Source: Bdellovibrionia bacterium
Lineage (GTDB): Bacteria; Bdellovibrionota; Bdellovibrionia; Bdellovibrionales; JAGQZY01
NCBI GenBank assembly: GCA_030427805.1
Contig: JAUICP010000001.1
Location: forward strand, 930,001-994,000
DNA: 64,000 nucleotides
Direction of reading: 5' to 3'
Shown: piece by piece, positions 16,933-26,937 of the stretch
How positions within the stretch are numbered: the first letter of the stretch is position 1
How the letters are laid out: every line of letters starts with the position of its first letter
The notes under the pieces: model-generated
Databases searched by the model: none
The model's input: the letters and a program-made list of their open reading frames with translations, nothing else
What the model was told of the DNA's origin: nothing
Made by a program: the position numbers and the translations under genes

Positions 16933-19900
16933 GATTTACGTTTGTAAAATTATTAATTCTTTCACTCCTTGTTTGCTCAACGGCTTCATCCCAAGATCGA
17001 TCAGATATTGGTAGTCTTGTTGGAAGTTTTGAGAATCTCCTCAGGGAGCAGAATGGCGAGGAAGCTCCCACTGGAACTGATAGTGAAGTCGATGCCCAAG
17101 GTGATGTTGCAGAAGGAGATCCCCTTGAGGTTGAAGAGGGTACCACGGGTGAAGTTGTTTCGAATGCAGAGATGACTCCCGATGAAGCCACCGGAGTATT
17201 ATCGGGAGCCGTCGAAGATTTTCTAGAACCCTTAGCCGATGGAGCCGTCGCAATTAATGCTGTAACGCCGGCCATGACTCGAGAGGCACTCAAAGAGGCA
17301 TCGGGTCTTTCAGTTGAGTCTGTTATAGATTCTCAGGTGGTTATAGATTCGCGAATTATTCCTTTACTTCTAATGTTTCGCTCAACAGAAGCTTTTAAAC
17401 GAAAAACCCATGAAATCTTGCAGAAGGCCTATTCGGCGGGTGATTTACAAAAAATTGTTGTCCGATTTAATGGTTCACCTGTTCCAAAGGTTCAAGGTAA
17501 GCGCATTGATCAAAATGTAGTAAGAAAACAAAAAATCAAAGCTCTCGAAGAGGCAAGGCGTGGAAGTAGAAGCCCTGCTCCAGGGGCCGGTGAATCGGGT
17601 CTTGAGCGAAGCCAAAGGGAGCAAATCAAAGCTCTTAAAGAAGAGTTGAAGGCCTTTGAAATCGAAGGCGGTCACCAACCGGATTACCTTTATCAAGTAG
17701 ACATCTCCGCGGGGATCATGGCCTTTATTGAAAAAGAAGACCAATATGCCGCAGTTCTTTATTTAGCTCTCGCTATGGAGAATCCGGCAACTTTTGGAGC
17801 CTTACGTGATGAGCGCATCAAATCGTTTTTGGATAATCTTCAGTCCTACAAAAGCAAAGGCCCTGAAGAGCAAGAGCAATTGCGAATCTCGATCAGTGTC
17901 ATGGAAAGACTCGTGAATGCCGGCTACCAACCCATGGCTCTGGCCCGTATTGAAACTGATATTTACGATTGGATTCGCGACAACATCGTTCGCAAAAGAG
18001 GCTATGGTGCCGCAAGACGAATTCTTCCTAAGAGTATCGACAGTATTTTGGCGGATCCGACTCGTTCACTTCGTGTTGAAGTGATGAATGCCTTTAACAA
18101 TCAGTACCTCAGAGTCGAGCGCGATATGTCGCAGATTACCAGTCGAGAGTTTGGGCCAGAGATGAAAGCCTTTGTTCGAGCTAACCAGGTCTATGTCAGA
18201 CCGATTTACTCTAAATGGCTGACCTATTCATCTCCGGTGGTACTAACAAGTGGTGTTGGTGGTGCTGGAGCGACAGTATTTTTTGGTGCAGAAACTGTCA
18301 TGGGAGGAATCGTCGCTGCAGTTTCCTCAGCAGCCTCTGGAGTTGGATCGGCTGGCTCAGCCGTTGGTGGTTTTTTAACGACGACTGCTGGGACCCTTGG
18401 TGAACTCGTCGTATCAACTGGAGTTCTAGAACTCGGTGGAACTGCCGTTGCTACTGGTGGCTACGTTTTAGCAGCGACTGCTGGTGCCGGTGTATTGGCC
18501 GTTATTTGGAAAAGTCGTGATGCAATTATTGATAGTTTAACTTCCGTTCGAATGCCGAGGTTGCGCTCACTCCGTTCAGAAAACCGTTCGCGAATTGAAG
18601 GGCCGAGAAGTAGTCCTGGGTCGGGAACGGAAAGTTATACTCCTCGTGAAGAATGGAATCGTCCTACAGAAGAGGGTGATCGATCTCAAAGTATGCCAGC
18701 AGTGATTACCGAAGAAGGACCTGGCTTTGGACAAAGAATGGGTCATGCTCTTGTGGCGACAGGTCGAGCAGGTACGGATATCACCTTTGATATAGCTCGA
18801 AAAATAAGGAGTGGAGCGAATATTACAATCCTTGGTATTGGTGCCCTTGGAGTGGGCGGATTTCAATTAGCTAATCGCGCTCAAAGAGGGGTTCGAGTAG
18901 GACTCTGGAGTTCGGCCGTCTGGGTTAAAGATATTAGTGTAGCTGGCTACAAAGTCGGTGAAGGTCTGGTGATCGGCACGGGGCGAGCCGGACAAAAATT
19001 CGGTATTGCCTTGGCCGATGCCGCCGAAAGGCGAAGAAATCGATTGCGCGATCGGGTCGAACGTTATCGACGTTCTAAGCTTGAAAGAAGATATATGAAA
19101 AACCTCATATCATCAGGTGAGGTCAACCCATTAGAGATCTCAAATCTTCTCTTTACTACCGGCGGACTGTTAACGAGTGACGATCCTGATAGTGCACCGG
19201 TTCTCGCCAATGAAACAGTCAGTGATGGTAATGGAACGGGAACGGCTCTTGTTCCAGTTTCGGAGCAAAATACAGATTTGGCCAGGCTTTCAAACAGTCG
19301 ATTCTCATCTTCAAGTTTATTGAGTTTCTATAATCAACTTCTCGACAAACTTATTGATTCAATTGAGTCCTATGACGACCTTTCTAAAGAAGACCTAGTC
19401 GATATACTGACTCGAGCGAATCTGCACGGTAATTCCGACCACACTCTACTCGATAAAGAAATCTACCAGGAAAAGCTCTTGCGCCTACGTGATGTTGTCG
19501 CGGCTAAGCACCCGGAGTTAGTGAGCGAGGGAACAACTTCGCTTCCGATCCTTAGAGAAGGAAGTAAATTAAAAGAGATTTATGCAGCGGTTGAGTCTGA
19601 AAATATTGAAGCCTACTTAGATCTACGTCCGTATATGATTCATAAATCTATGGGAGCGACCAAGGAGCGATTTGATACGGCCCTTTATGAAAAGATCGTT
19701 CACGAGGCCTTAAAAGCAGACCTTGATGAGGCCTACAGAAGAAGAGTTGTGGAACTCGCTAAAGAGCTCATTAATTCGAGAGTGGGTGGCGGAAGACTGG
19801 CTGGAGTTAATTTTAGAAGACGATTAGCAAAATTTTTAAGTGAAGATGAGATGGTGACTTTCTTACTCAATGATAATCTCTTTGATAGATCAACGCTTTC

Positions 19901-22900
19901 TCACACGGTGAGTTTGCGCAATAACCTGGCAAATACCTTATTGCGACGAAGAGGGTCTTACTCGGCTGTACAAACCTATTTGAATGAGACTATTGCCCCA
20001 AGGGGAGTTCGGGTTTCAGGTCTTCTTACGGACGTAACTCGCGTCAACTCAACATCTCGCTTGCAAACATTGCAAGATCTAGAGACTTTTCTCAATTTGC
20101 GCGCCAACAATAGATATTCAAGTATTCCTCTATCGGTAAGAAAGCAAATTCTCCGAATTGTTATAGAAAATTCAAATGACATATCTGAGGAGCAAATTGC
20201 TCAGGTGAGTACGAGTCTGTCTATCGAGTTAGACAATCGAGACGATAATACAAAGATCGATTTAGAGTATAAGTCTTTGCTGCTCACTTATTACACTACC
20301 TTTAAAGATAGGTTTAACGATTCAGATAAAGCTCTAAGGCCTGAGGCTTCGTCTGTCGGCAGAGTCTCAGGTAATGAACTTGGTTTTTTAATGAATGCGA
20401 TATTTTCGCCAGAGGCTGAAGTGGGTCGAGACATGATCGAGTACCTTGGAACTCTAGGCAATATGAATGCCGAGCCAATTATGATCGAAGCACTCAGTTC
20501 AAGAGGAGATGCCATTTTGGATTGGCTGACGACTCCTGGTCTTGAGATGGCGACTCGTAGGAAATATATGGGGTACTATATTTCTTGGTATGATACAAAA
20601 AAAGAAGGAGCCCTTAATCGAGGACACTTGATCAGTAGAAACGCATTGGCAAGAAGTTATGGCAAACTGAGTTTTCCCCAGCGCTTTAGCTTTTTTGCCA
20701 TCTACAAGTCTATGTTAGCTCAAACTTCGAATGGCAGCGGCTCTCTTACAAATAGGTGGTTTGCTCCCTATAAAAATGAGACCACAATTGTGACTCGAAT
20801 GATCACCTACCTTTTTGCCGAGCAAAGAGACCTTATTCAGGCTATTGAACTCTTTGAGCAAGAGTTTCATCCAAGGTCCGTTTATTTGGATGATTATGCC
20901 AACCCAATTGCAGTTTACCTGAGAAACCATCCCGGGCGATTGGCATCCAAAGAAAATCTAGATGCCTTTTACTCTCTGTTTGATCACGAACGCAGAATCG
21001 ATCATAACCAGGCTGAAATCGCTCTATCTACGGTTCTCTTGGCTATGACCAATCCCAATAATTCTTGGATTCGCGATGAATTCCAAACCCAGGACGAAGA
21101 AAGAATTGGAAGCCTTTTAATGGATATCTCACGGCTTCTAATTGTTGCACGCAGGGAGCCTACGAGTTGGTATATCGATAAACCAGAAGGTCGCATTCAA
21201 ATGAAGGCCCTATACGAAATACTCATTTATGAGGGGAATCGAACGGGTTTTGCTGATTTAGTCGAAAGTAGCACCGATAGAAACTTTGTTATTGTCCGAA
21301 CAGCTGTAAAGATTCAGGAGCTCAAAACCCAATTTGACCCTGTTAAGTTTATCGAAGTTATGCTTCAGCTCAAAGATATGGAAAGAAAATCCCTAATGGC
21401 TGAATTGTTCACACTCTATGGGAGTCCATTTTCGCGACATATTTTTAGCGATGTGGCGACAAGTGAGCAGAGAACGCGATTTTTCGAAATTTTAGATAAA
21501 TTAGTCAATGGAACTGAGTTAACCCACGCGAATGTAGAACAAATCGTCACGAAGTCACTTAATAATGAACAGCGAGCGATTTGGAGTTCACTCAAAGAAA
21601 CCTATGGATTTAAAGAAGTGGAGCGACCATGGTGGGCTCTTTTTGGACTCGAAAGTGAGCTTAATAAGCGTGAACGTGAAATTCGAAGAGCTCTCAACTT
21701 TCAAAACTCTGTGTCTGATGTCGTCGCTTATACAGAAGTCCTCAAGGGGCGCGGAGCTCGACTGGATCAGTTCGCCGAATCATTTCACAACCTGATGATT
21801 GTGCGGCCGGAACTTTTTCGCACCTACGAAGATGTCATGCTCTTTCTTGAGCAAGATAGCTTTTGGCCAGAGATGAGGCTGAGTTCTTGGGACGAGAGAA
21901 AGTATCCCCTCGAAGCACCTCTGGCTCGATTGATTAAAGCAAAACAACAAAACCCTCGGGCTAACCCAGGTTCTTGGAAGTACAAGCCGGCTTTTTCTGA
22001 GCGTGCGCAAAATATGTTGATCCGTCAGCTCGAAGAAAAGGGCATGTATCCCGAAGAATTTGAAGCTAAGAAAAAACTATGGATTGCTTTAACCAATCGT
22101 GGAGTGACCACGGTGAGCGATCGCATTCTTAATGAACTTAAAAATGAAGCCCCCTCAGCGGGACAACGAGATGAATTGCTCGCTTTTGCCGTCGGTGAAG
22201 ATCGAATTTTTGATAAAGCCAGTAAAGAGGCATGGGCCATTGGTCGGGTGGTACAGTCTGCGGCATTCAAGGCGATGATTCCAAATGGAAGTCTGTTTGA
22301 ACGCTTTATGGATGGAGACCGCGGAGTTCTCGATCAGATGGTTTCGCAGTACAATAGTGTGGTCACCAATCTTGATGAACGTATGAAGCACATTCGAGCC
22401 GTCGTAGAAATGCTCCAACAAGAGCTGCCTGAGCGTGGAATTGCCTATGAGGAATTTCTTGAGAAATTTTCAGTGGCCATCAATAGTAACGAAGAAGAAA
22501 GTGCCTATATCAACCAAGAAAAATTCCCCATTGCCGAGCGGTCTCGAACCACAGAAGACTATGTAGAAGATGCTACCGAAGGTGGAAAAGATGCGAGTTC
22601 TACTTCAGACAAAGATATACAAGCCTTTTATAAAATTACTGAATCAATTCGAAATTGGTCCGAAGAAGAGCAATACCAGTTTATTCGCTACATTCGCGGT
22701 GAGCGCGAAGAGCCCACTGAGTTTTTAGCAGAACACTTTCCTAATGTTGGAGCTGAGCGTTTACGCTATATTTATCAGGAACTTCCTCAGCAGTATAAAG
22801 TCGGGATCATGAGTATGTTCATGCGAGTTACATTTATTCGCTACTCAAGTACCGATGTTACTAAAGGTATGCCCAAGCGAATTATCGACGATATCGTAGG

Positions 22901-24563
22901 CACCGGTGATGACCCATCAACCTTAGTGACAAGAGCTCTTTTGATGGCTGGTTTTGTAGCCCTCAAGAACGCCGACATGCAAGACAATGTGGCCTTTATT
23001 TTCGGGCAAATTCTAGCTCTCGAAAAAGGTCGCAAGGGTAGTATCGGTGAGACATTAAGAATTGTTCTCCAACACGGGTTTAAGGCTCTAGGAGATAAGA
23101 TCGCGCAACAGATTGTTGCCATGGGAATTCTTAGCGAAGAAGATACGATTGCCCTGCAAATGTCTCAAGACGAAGTGGGAATTCTCGACCGAGAAGATTC
23201 CTATAAAGAGTTACGACGAATTCTCGTAGAAGAAGGTCCATTCGATGCCCTTCCTTTTGAATTACTCGATACTGTCGGTGGAGCTTCGATGAAGTGGGCC
23301 ACGCGAAGTCTTATGACCTCTGGCGATGAAAAGGTATTGAGTATCCTCAAGGTAAAAAGGCGCCACGCCTTTTACGATACGGCCAATCGTTATCGAGTTC
23401 TCGATTATATGGTGAACTACCTTATCGATAATTATGGAGTTGAATACACCATCCTTCGTCCGATCATCGAAAGTGCCATGCGCGGAGTTGAAAGAGAAGG
23501 AGACTTTAACCTCGAAGCGCAAAACTCCCGTCGAGCCAAAGAGTTTATTTATATTAATCTCGATGATCCTCGATCCGTTGTTTATGTGCCGGACGAGCAG
23601 GTTCTTCCGGGTAGTGACGATCAGATTATGGTTTCTCAATTTGCCGAGGGAACTTCTTTTAAGAAAGTGCCTTCCAGTTTGAAACCTGTTGTGGCAAGAA
23701 AACTTCTCGAGATGGAAGCTTCGATTCTATTTGCCGATGCCGATGAGATTACTTTCGATCCCGATCGCCACGGCGGTAACTACCGCATTTGGATTAAAGA
23801 GGGTTCCAACGAGATTCTTTTAGAGCCCATTGAATACGGTATTATCGATCACGGTCAGCATATTACGATGACTCGCGAGCAAAGGCAGAAGGTCTTTGAC
23901 CTAATGGCATTGTCTGGAATCTATTATGCTTCGGGCCCCAACGCCTGGTGGGACGCTAAAGTTGCAGAAATTTTCAATATGGATGCAGTGACGAAGAAGC
24001 GCTTTGAAAAGCTCATCAGAAAATATCTAGCCGGTAAAAAGCTTCCGAAGGAACTCGCTTACCATCAGTTGATTTCTGCGGTCTACATGTCTGGTTATGA
24101 CCCGAAAGAAGTGAAAGCCAATGACGGTACGGATGGCCTGCAGTCGAGCATTGAATTTAGCGATATTTACCTGGATCTACCACGAGCCGTAATCCAGATG
24201 AAGCAGTACGAAGCTTTTGCACCTGCCGGGGTCGCAAAGCCAAGCGATTTACTTCTCGCAGCGGCCCAGCAGAGTGGTGCTCGCTATCTTGACGAATATA
24301 TAGAGCACCATAGAACACAAGTTGGCCTCTATAATATGGCCGGTCGAGCACGCAGCCTTTTCTCAAGTGAAAACTTTGTTCCCTTGCGCGAAGGAATGGA
24401 TCTCAATGAGTTACGGGACCTTTCCTACGAAATGAACAATTCTGTGTTTTCGAGTGATGCTTCCGAGGCAGCCAATCTGCAACCCGCGACGGTTCGCACC
24501 AGTTGTGAGGACCTCTTCTTTGATTGGAGACCAGCGATTCAAACGGAAGCTTCAGCAAACTAG
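16929..24563 (+). CDS. giant exported protein (2544 aa) with C-terminal ABC1/UbiB-like kinase fold
   Basis: The start is ATG 16929, overlapping the stop of the previous gene, and it opens a clean signal peptide ending near STASS. Layout by residue: an acidic linker 30-110; a helical/coiled-coil region 120-430; a Gly/Ala/Ser/Val-rich hydrophobic block 432-525; a second hydrophobic patch near 625-680 followed by a very basic stretch near 700; a long helical region 720-2040 without a recognised family; and an ABC1/UbiB-like module about 2040-2320. The module keeps a K-I-A-Q motif (K2057) for KxGQ, a GGAS loop, Lys2141 in LKVKR, E2196 in DFNLEAQN, the DRHGGN loop (D2279, N2284) for DPHPGN, and D2307 in IDHG for DFG. 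UbiB-family proteins are atypical kinases or ATPases. A signal peptide on one is unexpected. The substrate and the side of the membrane are unknown. Confidence 0.8.
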   Translation: MRFTFVKLLILSLLVCSTASSQDRSDIGSLVGSFENLLREQNGEEAPTGTDSEVDAQGDVAEGDPLEVEEGTTGEVVSNAEMTPDEATGVLSGAVEDFLEPLADGAVAINAVTPAMTREALKEASGLSVESVIDSQVVIDSRIIPLLLMFRSTEAFKRKTHEILQKAYSAGDLQKIVVRFNGSPVPKVQGKRIDQNVVRKQKIKALEEARRGSRSPAPGAGESGLERSQREQIKALKEELKAFEIEGGHQPDYLYQVDISAGIMAFIEKEDQYAAVLYLALAMENPATFGALRDERIKSFLDNLQSYKSKGPEEQEQLRISISVMERLVNAGYQPMALARIETDIYDWIRDNIVRKRGYGAARRILPKSIDSILADPTRSLRVEVMNAFNNQYLRVERDMSQITSREFGPEMKAFVRANQVYVRPIYSKWLTYSSPVVLTSGVGGAGATVFFGAETVMGGIVAAVSSAASGVGSAGSAVGGFLTTTAGTLGELVVSTGVLELGGTAVATGGYVLAATAGAGVLAVIWKSRDAIIDSLTSVRMPRLRSLRSENRSRIEGPRSSPGSGTESYTPREEWNRPTEEGDRSQSMPAVITEEGPGFGQRMGHALVATGRAGTDITFDIARKIRSGANITILGIGALGVGGFQLANRAQRGVRVGLWSSAVWVKDISVAGYKVGEGLVIGTGRAGQKFGIALADAAERRRNRLRDRVERYRRSKLERRYMKNLISSGEVNPLEISNLLFTTGGLLTSDDPDSAPVLANETVSDGNGTGTALVPVSEQNTDLARLSNSRFSSSSLLSFYNQLLDKLIDSIESYDDLSKEDLVDILTRANLHGNSDHTLLDKEIYQEKLLRLRDVVAAKHPELVSEGTTSLPILREGSKLKEIYAAVESENIEAYLDLRPYMIHKSMGATKERFDTALYEKIVHEALKADLDEAYRRRVVELAKELINSRVGGGRLAGVNFRRRLAKFLSEDEMVTFLLNDNLFDRSTLSHTVSLRNNLANTLLRRRGSYSAVQTYLNETIAPRGVRVSGLLTDVTRVNSTSRLQTLQDLETFLNLRANNRYSSIPLSVRKQILRIVIENSNDISEEQIAQVSTSLSIELDNRDDNTKIDLEYKSLLLTYYTTFKDRFNDSDKALRPEASSVGRVSGNELGFLMNAIFSPEAEVGRDMIEYLGTLGNMNAEPIMIEALSSRGDAILDWLTTPGLEMATRRKYMGYYISWYDTKKEGALNRGHLISRNALARSYGKLSFPQRFSFFAIYKSMLAQTSNGSGSLTNRWFAPYKNETTIVTRMITYLFAEQRDLIQAIELFEQEFHPRSVYLDDYANPIAVYLRNHPGRLASKENLDAFYSLFDHERRIDHNQAEIALSTVLLAMTNPNNSWIRDEFQTQDEERIGSLLMDISRLLIVARREPTSWYIDKPEGRIQMKALYEILIYEGNRTGFADLVESSTDRNFVIVRTAVKIQELKTQFDPVKFIEVMLQLKDMERKSLMAELFTLYGSPFSRHIFSDVATSEQRTRFFEILDKLVNGTELTHANVEQIVTKSLNNEQRAIWSSLKETYGFKEVERPWWALFGLESELNKREREIRRALNFQNSVSDVVAYTEVLKGRGARLDQFAESFHNLMIVRPELFRTYEDVMLFLEQDSFWPEMRLSSWDERKYPLEAPLARLIKAKQQNPRANPGSWKYKPAFSERAQNMLIRQLEEKGMYPEEFEAKKKLWIALTNRGVTTVSDRILNELKNEAPSAGQRDELLAFAVGEDRIFDKASKEAWAIGRVVQSAAFKAMIPNGSLFERFMDGDRGVLDQMVSQYNSVVTNLDERMKHIRAVVEMLQQELPERGIAYEEFLEKFSVAINSNEEESAYINQEKFPIAERSRTTEDYVEDATEGGKDASSTSDKDIQAFYKITESIRNWSEEEQYQFIRYIRGEREEPTEFLAEHFPNVGAERLRYIYQELPQQYKVGIMSMFMRVTFIRYSSTDVTKGMPKRIIDDIVGTGDDPSTLVTRALLMAGFVALKNADMQDNVAFIFGQILALEKGRKGSIGETLRIVLQHGFKALGDKIAQQIVAMGILSEEDTIALQMSQDEVGILDREDSYKELRRILVEEGPFDALPFELLDTVGGASMKWATRSLMTSGDEKVLSILKVKRRHAFYDTANRYRVLDYMVNYLIDNYGVEYTILRPIIESAMRGVEREGDFNLEAQNSRRAKEFIYINLDDPRSVVYVPDEQVLPGSDDQIMVSQFAEGTSFKKVPSSLKPVVARKLLEMEASILFADADEITFDPDRHGGNYRIWIKEGSNEILLEPIEYGIIDHGQHITMTREQRQKVFDLMALSGIYYASGPNAWWDAKVAEIFNMDAVTKKRFEKLIRKYLAGKKLPKELAYHQLISAVYMSGYDPKEVKANDGTDGLQSSIEFSDIYLDLPRAVIQMKQYEAFAPAGVAKPSDLLLAAAQQSGARYLDEYIEHHRTQVGLYNMAGRARSLFSSENFVPLREGMDLNELRDLSYEMNNSVFSSDASEAANLQPATVRTSCEDLFFDWRPAIQTEASAN

Positions 24564-24708
24564 ATATTCCGAAAACGAGTTTCAATTTTGCAAACGAGTG
24601 ACACCAGCGATTGAGCCCTGAACTGATATGAATTCGGGGCTTTATATCTCATGGCCTGGGTCATTAGGAACTAGCATCATAGTTTTCTCTATGGATTCAA
24701 GGCTCAAT

Positions 24709-24736
24709 TTGACTAATGCTAAAAAAGCGTTAAGGT
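24709..24736 (+). promoter_or_regulatory. possible promoter of the Cys-rich secreted protein gene
   Basis: TTGACT (24709-24714) and TAAGGT (24731-24736) are 16 bp apart. They lie 29 bp upstream of the GTG start at 24765. The -10 match is weak. Confidence 0.35.
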
Positions 24737-24764
24737 TCTAGCCCTCACCACTTTAGGGGGTATC

Positions 24765-25517
24765 GTGAAAAAGTTTTTGATGTTTTTATTCGTCCTTAGT
24801 TTAAGTCCGTTGGCCCAAGCCACAGAAACCCATGACTTTGATTTTGACTCGTGTCCGTCCATTTACTGGAAGTCCAAAGCATTTAGTTGTGCAACTCTTG
24901 AGATTGTAATTCCCGAGAATTTAAGCCCGGACCTTTCACAGAAGAACATTAAAACAACGGTGAGTGATGGTTACGCTCTATTTATTACTGATGCACTTCC
25001 CCATGCGGATACAGTTTTTAGAACCGTTAGAATTGTCGATATCTATAATGGTCTCATTTTTAATTTCTCCTCTGTTTTTGAAACTGATGAGTACAAAAAT
25101 AAAACCGCCAATCTCTACCCGAGACGGGGTGGTGATTGGGGAATCAGCGTCTTTCGCCTGAACGCCGATATCAAAAACCAGGCTGACTATGAGAGTTGCC
25201 TTTCCTCTCTGGGTAAAGATGGGTGTTCCCAACGTTGGGCTGAGGTGGAGCCATTTCTCGATTATATGACTTTTCCACTCTCTCCAGATGATTATCAACT
25301 TTGTCATATGTTTCCGGAGCAGTCTGTGAACCATCGTGGCAACCCTCTTGTGATTTACGAGGAGCTCTCTCGCCAAGTCACTGAAATCTATGGGAATGTG
25401 AAAGATATTAAGATGGGTTCACCCTTGAATTCAGAAGAATTCGATGTGGACTTGGGAGACCTCATTAAGTCGTTTATCCCCGACTCTAAGCACGTATTTC
25501 GCTGCGGGCAGAATTAA
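24765..25517 (+). CDS. secreted Cys-containing protein of unknown function
   Basis: This is a 250-residue protein with a GTG start and AGGGGG 4 nt upstream. The signal peptide is MKKFLMFLFVLSLSPLAQA. The mature part has six cysteines (in DSCPS, FSCATLE, SCLSSLGKDGC, LCHMF and RCGQN), which suggests disulfides and a periplasmic or extracellular location. It has a mixed alpha/beta appearance and no recognised domain. It lies between the giant-protein operon and rplK and is followed by a strong hairpin terminator, so it is probably its own transcription unit. Confidence 0.75.
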   Translation: MKKFLMFLFVLSLSPLAQATETHDFDFDSCPSIYWKSKAFSCATLEIVIPENLSPDLSQKNIKTTVSDGYALFITDALPHADTVFRTVRIVDIYNGLIFNFSSVFETDEYKNKTANLYPRRGGDWGISVFRLNADIKNQADYESCLSSLGKDGCSQRWAEVEPFLDYMTFPLSPDDYQLCHMFPEQSVNHRGNPLVIYEELSRQVTEIYGNVKDIKMGSPLNSEEFDVDLGDLIKSFIPDSKHVFRCGQN

Positions 25518-25612
25518 TAGGAATAGTGGGGCTTTTTCCAGTTCAAAAGGCCCTTGAAAACCCATGGTTTGGTGTAAAATATTCAAACTATTGAGTCATT
25601 GAAGAATTGAGT

Positions 25613-25660
25613 AAAGGCTGCAAAGGCACTCCAGGAGACCTCTTCGCAGCCTTTTTCTTT
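25613..25660 (+). terminator. hairpin terminator upstream of rplK
   Basis: AAAGGCTGC (25613-25621) pairs perfectly with GCAGCCTTT (25646-25654) and is followed by TTCTTTT. The 24-nt loop holds a small internal CTCC/GGAG pairing. It most likely ends the upstream gene and insulates rplK. It would be an attenuator only if a promoter lies before it. Confidence 0.75.
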
Positions 25661-25695
25661 TCTAAATATTAGTAGATAAATCCTCTATTTAGCCC

Positions 25696-25723
25696 TTGCA
25701 AATGCCAGGGCGATCGGTTAAAA
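25696..25723 (+). promoter_or_regulatory. possible rplK operon promoter
   Basis: TTGCAA (25696-25701) and TTAAAA (25718-25723) have a 16-bp spacer. They lie 53 bp before the rplK ATG and after the hairpin terminator. The match is moderate and judged by eye. Confidence 0.4.
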
Positions 25724-25776
25724 ACGCGAGTTCTGTAAATTATTAACAATCTGTGTTGTCACAGGAGTGGGAAATT

Positions 25777-26202
25777 ATGGCAAAAAAAGTAACTGGAATG
25801 ATCAAGTTACAGATACCGGCAGGGAAGGCTAATCCAGCACCTCCCGTTGGACCGGCGCTCGGACAGCATGGGGTCAACATTATGGAGTTTTGTAAGCAGT
25901 TTAATGCTAAAACTCAAAAAGCTGGTGATACCGTAATACCAGTGATCATTACTGTTTATCAGGATCGCTCTTTTACGTTTATCACGAAGACCCCTCCGAC
26001 GTCTGTTCTCATCAAACAATCTCTTAAACTCAAATCAGGATCTAAGATGCCTCAGAAAGATAAGGTAGCGAAGATCAAGATGGATGAGATCAAGAAGATT
26101 GCTGAAACTAAACTACCGGATCTGAACTGTTTAGGTGTTGAATCAGCAATGAACCAAGTCATCGGTACATGCAAAAGCATGGGCATCGATGTGGTCGAGT
26201 AG
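25777..26202 (+). CDS. rplK: 50S ribosomal protein L11
   Basis: L11 forms the GTPase-associated stalk base with 23S rRNA. The 141-residue product starting at ATG 25777 ([12 protein letters not shown]) matches the family length; the upstream GTG-type extension is not needed. The Pro-rich motif [19 protein letters not shown] is diagnostic. AGGAG at 25763-25767 overlaps a small hairpin (CTGTG 25751-25755 with CACAG 25760-25764), which could modulate initiation. rplA follows after 9 nt. Confidence 0.98.
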   Translation: MAKKVTGMIKLQIPAGKANPAPPVGPALGQHGVNIMEFCKQFNAKTQKAGDTVIPVIITVYQDRSFTFITKTPPTSVLIKQSLKLKSGSKMPQKDKVAKIKMDEIKKIAETKLPDLNCLGVESAMNQVIGTCKSMGIDVVE

Positions 26203-26211
26203 AGGTGATTT

Positions 26212-26916
26212 ATGGCTAAAAAAGGTAAAAGACTTAAAAAAGTAAATGATCTCGTCGACCGCAATAACAAGTACAGCGTTGAAGATGCAATGAAGCTTGC
26301 CGTTGAAACGGCTCAAGCGAAATTCGACGAGTCGATTGAAGTAGCTGTAAAGCTCGGTGTTGATCCAAAACAAAGTGATCAGCAAGTTCGAGGTGCAGTT
26401 TCTCTTCCGAACGGATTGGGTAAGCCAGTACGAGTGATCGTATTCGCTAAAGGACCTAAAGAAAAAGAGGCCCAAGAAGCAGGTGCAGATTTTGTTGGAG
26501 CTGATGATCTCGTTGAAAAGATCAAAGGTGGATGGCTTGATTTCGATAAAGCCATTGCGACTCCAGACATGATGGCAACGGTTTCTAAGGTGGCTAAAGT
26601 TTTAGGACCAAGAGGCCTAATGCCGAACCCTAAGGTAGGTACTGTAACTATGAATGTTACCGATGCTGTTTCTGCCGAGAAGAAAGGTAAACTTTCTTAC
26701 CGCGTAGAAAAGGCAGGGATCGTTCACGCCAGTATCGGTAAGAAATCAATGGGTGCAGATGCACTTAGGCAAAACTTCAACACTTTTATTGGAGCTCTAA
26801 TGAAGGCGAAGCCGGCTTCATCAAAAGGTGTGTACATGAAGAATATTGCGGTTTCTTCGACTATGGGTCCTGGAATCACTGTAGATGTAAGTAATGCTCA
26901 AGGACAAGTTTCTTAA
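26212..26916 (+). CDS. rplA: 50S ribosomal protein L1
   Basis: L1 binds 23S rRNA at the mobile L1 stalk and represses its own rplKA mRNA in many bacteria. The length is 234 residues. The [17 protein letters not shown] motif (about 125-141) and the NGLGKPVRV segment are typical. It ends 160 nt before rplJ, leaving room for the L10 leader. Confidence 0.98.
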   Translation: MAKKGKRLKKVNDLVDRNNKYSVEDAMKLAVETAQAKFDESIEVAVKLGVDPKQSDQQVRGAVSLPNGLGKPVRVIVFAKGPKEKEAQEAGADFVGADDLVEKIKGGWLDFDKAIATPDMMATVSKVAKVLGPRGLMPNPKVGTVTMNVTDAVSAEKKGKLSYRVEKAGIVHASIGKKSMGADALRQNFNTFIGALMKAKPASSKGVYMKNIAVSSTMGPGITVDVSNAQGQVS

Positions 26917-26937
26917 GCATTTTCGTTTTTTAATAAA

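Noticed and set aside
16781-17293. 170-residue minus-strand open frame
   Set aside because: It is antisense to the junction of two coupled genes and its Ser/Pro-rich composition is typical of a shadow frame.
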